A stretch of DNA of 64,000 nucleotides from Spongilla lacustris (taxonomy: Eukaryota; Porifera; Demospongiae; Spongillida; Spongillidae): assembly GCA_949361645.1 (NCBI GenBank), contig OX442422.1:9188426-9252425 (forward strand), written 5' to 3'. The notes under the pieces were generated by a model, which was given only the letters and a program-made list of their open reading frames with translations, ran no database searches and was not told the DNA's origin. The position numbers and the translations under genes were made by a program. Each line of letters begins with the position of its first letter. Positions within the stretch are counted from its first letter, which is position 1. Shown in pieces: positions 50,901 through 59,900 of this stretch.

Positions 50901-53900
50901 AGAAAAAAGTCGCCCAGTAGTTGCCTCGTGTATGCCGGCCTTATGGGCACTAATTGAGGTTCAGTGTACATGTGTCCACATGGCTTGATGGAAAGGGGAG
51001 GGGCCATGGGACCACTGGGAAGAGGAGGGGCCATGGGACCGGAGTCATGTTAAAAACCTGGGGAAGAGGGAAAAACACCTGCCAAGGGGAGAGGAGGGGC
51101 CATGCAGATCAAATACATGCCATTCTATCAAGAACTGCATGTACACCTGTACACGTACCTACACACACCACACCAACTTGATTGGACCACCATCTCTGCA
51201 GAAGACCGGTTCGGAGTTAACGGATGACTCAATAGACTCCAAATCCTCCACACCAAGGAAAGGTCCAGTGGACGAGGAGTTTGTAAGTTGCATGGACATG
51301 TGTTGCGTATATCAGATATCCATATGGCAGGGGTTACTGCTACCCCCCACACACACACGCACACGTCTTTGACTATAATTTGGTGGTATTCTATTTGGAG
51401 CTCACCACTGATCTCTTTTTATTTGTATTTTTAATAACGAAATGGCTCCTGTATTTGAGATGGCACGTGTTTTCCCTCTTCCCCAGGTCTTTAACATGAC
51501 TCCGGCCCGCCCCAGTGAGGGGGAAGCTTTTGTGACTGGACCTCTGGTGGATATCATCAACTACTGCTCTGGGATCACCTTTGAAGGTTTTGAGCTGGCC
51601 GAGAGTAAGCCAATGGGAAGGGAGGGGTGTGGGGACATGTTAGTGGGGAGGAGAAGGGAGGGTATGGGGACTTGTTGGTGGTGAGGAGAAGGGAGGGTAT
51701 GGGGACATGGTGTGGGAGAAGGGAGGGGTGTGGGGACATGTTAGTGGGGAGGAGAAGGGAGGGGTATGGGGACATGTTGGTGGGGAGGAGAAGGGAGGGG
51801 TAAGTATGTGTGTAGTGATGCAGGCCTGCCCACATATCACCACCACAGAGACAAACTGCAGCTTCTACCAGTCATCCTTCAACGAAGACAAGGGGCTCAG
51901 TCTTGTCAAGGTGACGGCCAGGGAGTTTGTCAAGTACAACATGCGGCAGATAAGCCGCATTTACCCCCAGGGGGGGAGGATAAACTCCAGCAACTACATG
52001 CCCCAGGTAGGGACCTCATACATCTACATGTAGATGTGTGTGGATGTATGTGTATGTGTGTGTGGATGTATGTGTATGTGTGTGTGGATGTGTGTGTGTG
52101 TATGGATGTGTGTGTGTGGATGTGTGTGTGGATGTGTACATGTATGTGTAGATGTGTGTGGATGTGTGTGTGGATGTGTGTGTATGGATGTGTGCGTGTG
52201 GATGTGGATGTGTTTGGATGTATGAGGATGTGTGGATGTGTGTGTCATGGGCACATGCATGCGTACGTGTAGTGTGAGCAAAAGAAGGTAAATAATGAAG
52301 ACAAGGGTGTACTGTGTACATGTGTGCACTGGGTCCTGCAGTCAAGGTTATGACTGGATGGAGCCCTCACTTAAATATAAAAGCTGGTACCATACATGTA
52401 TATCGACAACAGTTTGGGATGATTTGATTGTGTTGTAGGGGAAAGGACACCCTGCATTGCTATTGGGTAGGATCGTTCATTGAATGCATCTGTGGGAACA
52501 TATACATCTTTGGCCTTAGCAACGGTATATTCAGCGTAGTAACACTACATGTGTATATGTACAAGATGTACAATGTATATGCCACAGAGCAATTCTCTGT
52601 ATTAAAAAAAAACAACTTAGTTTACTACCTTTTAAAAAAGGGTGTACTGTGTACATGTATGTGTATGTGGACACAAGAGGCAAAGAAGGCACATGTACAC
52701 ATGTAGCTTACTCTATGGCTATGTACATGTACATGTACAATGTAACTGTGCACTCACTGTCATTACTGTACGTCATTGTGTTATAACTTTACACTACTTG
52801 CATTCGCCAGATTTTTTGGAACGTGGGCTGTCAGCTTGTGGCACTCAACTTTCAGTCAACAGGCATGTACCCGTTATATGGGCTGTGATTTTTAATTGAA
52901 GCTCACCACTGCTCTCCCTAAACACACACACACACACACACAGACCTGCCCATGCAGCTGAACAATGCCAAGTATGAGTTCAATGGTGCCACGGGCTACC
53001 TCTTGAAGCCTGCGGTCTACCTGAAGGAAAGGGTGGCGGGGGGCCCATTCAACCCCTTCATACAGAATCCAGTGGAGAATATAGTACCTGCTACACTTAC
53101 CTTGAAGGTATTGTATTTTAAAAAACAATATACAGCTAGATATTGTTAGTGGATTGTTACATCAATATAATATGATTATTGTAAAACTACATGTATTATA
53201 AATTTTTTACAACTACACGTACATGTATTATTTCTGCCAAGAGTTGTATGTTTACAAAACACCCGCCATGTACATGTTCCCTCATGCACTCACCTTGTAT
53301 GCTCTCTCAACCCCAGGTGATATCTGGGATATTTTTGACTGATAAGAAAACGAACTGTTACGTTGAGGCCCAGATGTTTGGTCTCCCTTCAGATACTGTC
53401 AACCACAAGTTTTATACTACAAGGAAAGAATCCCCACATCCTGTGTGGGACCATGATCCCTTCACCTTTGCAAAGGTTAGGCAACTTATTTACTGCAGTA
53501 GATTTTGCCCTTTTCTCCTCCATCTCCCACTCCCATTCCCTCCTCCCTCTCCCCTCCCTCCTCCCTCTCCCCTCCCTCCTCCCTCTCCCCTCCCTCCTCC
53601 CTCTCCCCTCCCTCCTCCCTCTCCCCTCCCTCCTCCCTCTCCCCTCCCTCCTCCCTCTCCCCTCCCTCCTCCCTCTCCCCTCCCCCCTCCCTCTCCCCTC
53701 CCTCCTCCCTCTCCCCTCCCTCCTCCCTCTCCCCTCCCCCCTCCCTCTCCCCTCCCTCCTCCCTCTCCCCTCCTCCCTCTCCCCTCCCTCCTCCCTCTCC
53801 CCTCCCTCTCCCCTTCCCTCTCCCTTTCCCTCCCTCTCCCCTCCTCCCCTCCTCCCCTCCCTCCTCCCCTCTCTCCTCCCCTCCCTCCTCCCTCTCCCCT

Positions 53901-56900
53901 ACCCCTCTCCCCCTCCCTCCCCTCTCCCCCTCCCTCCCCTCTCCCCCTCCCTCCCCTCTCCCCCTCCCTCCCCTCTCCCCCTCCCTCCCCTCTCCCCCTC
54001 CCTCCCCTCTCCCCCTCCCTCCCCTCTCCCCCTCCCTCCCCTCTCCCCCTCCCTCCCCTCTACCTCTCTCCCCTTGAGCACTCCCTCACTTCCTCCCTTC
54101 CTCTTGCAGATCCTGCTACCAGAGATGGCTCTGCTTCGAGTGGCTGTGTATGATGACGACAAAGAACTTATAGGGCAGCGATCACTTCCTGTCAACGCCA
54201 TTCGGGCTGGCTATCGTCACATCCCCCTGAGGGACAAGTACAACCAACCTCTGTCCCTGGCTGCTCTGTTTGTTCATATCAAGGTGGACGACTGGATTGG
54301 CTCAGACATGGAAGGTCAGTTTTCCCCACTTTTGTACAACATGCTATCAGGTGTGGGCTGGGTGCAGTACATGGTATCAGGTGTGGGCTGGATGCAGTAC
54401 ATGGTATCAGGTGTGGGCTGGGTGAAGTACATGCTATCAGGTGTGGGCTGGGTGCAGTACATGCTATCAGGTGTGGGCTGGGTGCAGTACATGGTATCAG
54501 GTGTGGGCTGGGTGCAGTACATGGTATCAGGTGTGGGCTGGATGCAGTACATGGTATCAGGTGTGGGCTGGATGCAGTACATGGTATCAGGTGTGGGCTG
54601 GGTGCAGTACATGGTATCAGGTGTGGGCTGGGTGCAGTACATGCTATCAGGTGTGGGCTGGATGCAGTACATGGTATCAGGTGTGGGCTGGATGCAGTAC
54701 ATGCTATTAGGTGTGGGCTGGATGCAGTACATGGTATCAGGTGTGGGCTGGATGCAGTACATGGTATCAGGTGTGGGCTGGATGCAGTACATGGTATCAG
54801 GTGTGGGCTGGATGCAGTACATGGTATCAGGTGTGGGCTGGATGCAGTACATGGTATCAGGTGTGGGCTGGATGCAGTACATGGTATCAGGTGTGGGCTG
54901 GATGCAGTACATGGTATCAGGTGTGGGCTGGATGCAGTACATGGTATCAGGTGTGTGGGCTGGATGCAGTACATGCTATCAGGTGTGGGCTGGATGCAGT
55001 ACATGCTATCAGGTGTGGGCTGGGTGCAGTACATGGTATCAGGTGTGGGCTGGATGCAGTACATGGTATCAGGTGTGGGCTGGATGCAGTACATGGTATC
55101 AGGTGTGGGCTGGATGCAGTACATGGTATCAGGTGTGGGCTGAATGCAGTACATGCTATCAGGTGTGGGCTGGGTGCAGTACATGGTATCAGGTGTGGGC
55201 TGGGTGCAGTACATGCTATCAGGTGTGGGCTGGGTGCACCCACTCAGTGCATATTTGAAGCTACATGTACATGTACATGTACCATGCTTGCACATTTATC
55301 AAAATGTGTTATTTCAAGGTGAGATTGTTAATCAATACATGTGCAAGTACATGGTGTACACTGTACATGTATTGGTGATTTTATTATAATCTTGTACATG
55401 TAGTACATGTACCTGTACACATGTACCTGTACACATGTACATGTGTGTTGTGTTGTCCTCATGTTAATCTCCTCTTCTCACATGCCCCAGCTATCATCGC
55501 TAGCCTTATGGACCCAATTGCATTTGTCAATAGTGCATTGGCTGAGCTTGCTATTGGTACTGAGAATGAGGTACGGTGTATGTACCGATATGGACCTGTA
55601 CACTGTATGTGTGTTCCTTTTATACCATTCCCTTGCAAACCTAGTATTTTCCTTGCATACAGTGGTATTCTCTTATACATGTATTTCCTTGTATGCTCTT
55701 GTAGTCCATTATATACACTGACCTATACTCTTGTGTTCCCTTTTATGCCCTTCATTCCCTTGTACAATTACATGTACATCTACATGTATACCTTGTGTTC
55801 CCTTGTAGACTGTTGCGTTCACTTGTGTACTCTTGTGTTCCCTTGTAGGCTGTTGCATTCGCTTGTATACTCTTGTGGTCCCTTGTATACTCTTGCATTC
55901 ACTTGTATACTCTTGTGGTCCCTTGTATACTCTTGCATTCCCTTGTATACTCTTGCGGTCCCTTGCATTTTCCTGCGGCATGACATGTGCATGTGGTTGT
56001 CTTCAGGAGTCAGAAATCTCTGCGATCTCTGGCTATTCAACACTGCCTCGACCGCACAAGCCTGATGCAGATGGCTATAGGAAGGATTCTAGTGGTGAAC
56101 TACTCGACCCTTCTCTCCCACCTGCTGTATTTGCTCAAAAATCAGATTCCACTCTTGTTGCCACGAGTCCTCCTCCTGTGGCTGTACATGTAGCTTTTCC
56201 AGGTTAGTTATGAGAGGGGGAGTGGTGGAGAGGAAGGATTGGGGAGAGGAGGGTGAGAATGGGAGTGGGGAAGAGGGAGGAGTGGTGAGTTACATGTACA
56301 TGTACATGAGCATGTATAATTGACGTGTGTGTGTTTTGCCATTGTGAATCATTTTATTTGCATATTACTGCGCATCATTACTGGGCATCATTACTGGGGG
56401 CATCATTACTGGGGGGCATCATTACTGGGCATCATTACTGGGCATCATTACTGGGGGCATCATTACTGGGGGGGCATCATTACTGGGGGGGGGGGGCATC
56501 ATTACTGGGCATCATTACTGGGGGGGGGCATCATTACTGGGGGCATCATTACTGGGGGGCATCATTACTGGGGGGGCATCATTACTGGGCATCATTACTG
56601 GGGGCATCATTACTGGGCATCATTACTGGGCATCATTACTGGGGGGGGGGCATCATTGCTGGGCATCATTACTGGGGGGCATCATTACTGGGGGCATCAT
56701 TACTGGGCATCATTACTGGGGGGCATCATTACTGGGGGCATCATTACTGGGGGGGCATATTACTGGGGGGGCATCATTACTGGGCATCATTACTGGGCAT
56801 CATTACTGGGGGGGGGGCATCATTACTGGGGGGCATCATTACTGGGGGCATCATTACTGGGGGCATCATTACTGGGCATCATTACTGGGCATCATTACTG

Positions 56901-59900
56901 GGCATCATTACTGGGCATCATTACTGGGCATCATTACTGGGCATCATTACTGGGGGGCATCATTACTGGGGGGCATCATTACTGGGGGGCATCATTACTG
57001 GGCATCATTACTGGGGGGCATCATTACTGGGGGGCATCATTACTGGGGGCATCATTACTGGGCATCATTACTGGGGGGCATCATTACTGGGGGGCATCAT
57101 TACTGGGGGGCATCATTACTGGGCATCATTACTGGGCATCATTACTGGGGGGCATCATTACTGGGGGGCATCATTACTGGGGGGCATCATTGCTTTTGTG
57201 TTACTTTATCCAGCCCCTGAAAAAGGACAGACATTGCCTTACCCAAGGTCCAAGGTAGATGACGTTCTTCCAACTGTACAGTTGGTCAGCAAGAGACCAT
57301 CTCCCGTGGCCACCAGGCACAGTGATGATTGCATTGTTTTCAACGAGGTGAGACAGTGATTATGTGAGGGTGGTGGTAGAGTGAATACATGTACATGTAC
57401 TTGTTTGTTAGGAGGATGGTGAATACATGTATGTGTGTGGGGGTGATAGTACAGTGTACTGCAGGTGTATGTCTACTGCAGGTGTATGTGTACTGCAGGT
57501 GTAGGTACTGCATGTGTATGTGTACTGCAGGTGTATGTGTACTGCATGTGTATGTGTGTGCATGTGTATGTGTACTGCATGCGTATGTGTACTGCAGGTG
57601 TATGTGTACTGCATGTGTATGTGTGTGCATGTGTATGTGTACTGCAGATGTATGTGTACTGCAGGTGTATGTGTACTGCAGGTGTATGTGTACTGCAGGT
57701 GCATGTGTGTAAAGGCTTCGTGGGTCCCACGTCGCACTGCAGCTTGTGCAACCGCAATTGATAGTGAGCACTTGACCAATCCCCCATACGTGCATCGCTT
57801 TTTTAACTATCTACCATGACTACACATATGTCCACCTGCCTATTTTACAATTCGGTCCGTGACAGCTAAGCTAAAGGGATAAGTCACTATGGGCAGCTGT
57901 AATATTCCACCCGTCATAATGTCGGGTCCCCAGACCCTGACAAGATGTACATGTACTTCAGGTGTCGTGTACTTCAGGTATATGTGTACGTGTTCCAATA
58001 GGTTTATGTTATATCTCTGTGCGTGTGTAGAGCATTTTGAAGATAGACAAGAAGATGGTGGCAGACAGGATGAAGGTTCTCAAGAAGCACGAGAAGCAGC
58101 TGAGCGACCACGCGGGCAAGCAGGCCAAGGGGAAGCACTCTGAGGGGGAGGTGGCTGGCCGCATAGCTGCCATAAAGCAGGACCACTCCAAGGAGCTGCT
58201 GGCTCTGGACAAGAAGCTGTTGCATGAGGTATGTCTGGAGGGGGGGGGGGGGGGGTTATTAAAGGAGTTAATAAAGGGTTATTAAATTTAATATATTGCA
58301 TGAAGTTTAACGTATATGTAGTTAAACGTAGTTAATTACATGTACCGGGGGTGGGGGGGGGGGGGGGTTGGCCACAGTGCAAGTTGGTGTACGTCATATG
58401 CACGCTTAGCTAGCGCATTTGGTGGGAGACATTTGAGCCATATGTTCCAACGGCGGCAGCTGCTACATCTTCATTCTCCTACCCTCCCCCAACATCCCAC
58501 TCCCCTCCTACCCCTCCCCCAACATCCCACTCTCCTTTTTCCATCGTCCTTGACGATGTGGTACAGTTGCAGGGCAGGGGATCCGCCCACCTCTCTTGGC
58601 ATGTGAGGAGGGGGGTCCTGCTTAGGTTGGGGACATGAGGGGGCGTGTCCCTGACCCCCTGCCAAAAAAGTAGTGTGGTTTAGTGGTCCCCCACTGTCAA
58701 TGCCCACAATTACAATCTCTCCCCTCCCCCCCCCCCCCTCCCCCTCATACATGTATGATTAAAGGGTTATTACTAAACTAAGTACTAAACATACAACCAG
58801 TGGTTGATTCCTTTTAGAGATCACTACATGTATTTGCATGTTCAATATATGTATGCCATAGATGTATCATATGGGATCGTTCACGAGAAAAGGGACCTAG
58901 CGCATATTATAAAAAAATGTTATAAAAATGGCATTACGTTTGAATTGCTATAGCTTTCGAACGGTTAAAGCTATCAACTTCCTATTTTCGGCACTCCATA
59001 CTACACCATTGATCTATGGTAAAGTACATTTTGGGGTCTTGAACATGCTCCATGCCAGTATAGCGACATCCGATCCGGTAGGAATATTCAAATCGCTCCA
59101 AATTCGGTTTGTAGATAAAGAGGTCCCTTAGCTATTGGATTGTTCTGTTCGCTAATTTTTATGCCATCTGTTACGGAGATACAGTTGAACAAACTACGTG
59201 CACGTTTTCGCGCTCAATTCCAGCCATGCAAATCGCATCCCGCTCAATGTATGGGGAGGCGGTGGTTATATCATTGGCGCGAATAGAGCGGGAAAAAGTG
59301 CACATAGTTTGTTCAACTGTATCTCTGTAACGGATGACATAAAAATTAACGAACAGAATAATCCAATAGCTAAGGGACCTCTTTATGTACGAACCGAATT
59401 TGGAGCGATTTGAGTATTCCTGCCGTAAGTTAGGGCGACTTTGAACCCCTTGGGGTATCGGATGTAGCTATACTGACATGGAGCATGTTCAAGACCCCAA
59501 AATGTACTTTACCATAGATCAATGGTGTAATATGAAGTGCCGAAAATAGGAAGTTGATAGCTTTAATCGTTCGAAAGTTATAGCAATTCAAACATTTTTA
59601 TAACATTTTTTTATAATGTGCGCTAGGTTGAACGATCCCATATCGTATACATATATGCCATACATGTATCATACCTGTTGCAGCGTCATGTCAAGATTGA
59701 GATCCTTCTCAATGAAAATCACAAGAGAGAGCTGAAAGAATTAGCCGTTCAGCATGGAAGGTGAGTCCACTAACTCTTAGCTGCATCCTTACAGTAGCCA
59801 CATACATTAGTGTATTCGCATAAATTAACCCTCCGTGGTTACATTAACCCCTAGCTGTACATGTACATGCATCAACTCCTGTGTCATGTACATTAAACCT

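Noticed and set aside
53363..55258. A 631-codon open frame as an independent gene
   Set aside because: It is PLC-beta exon 22 (54110-54314) joined by chance to two flanking minisatellites.
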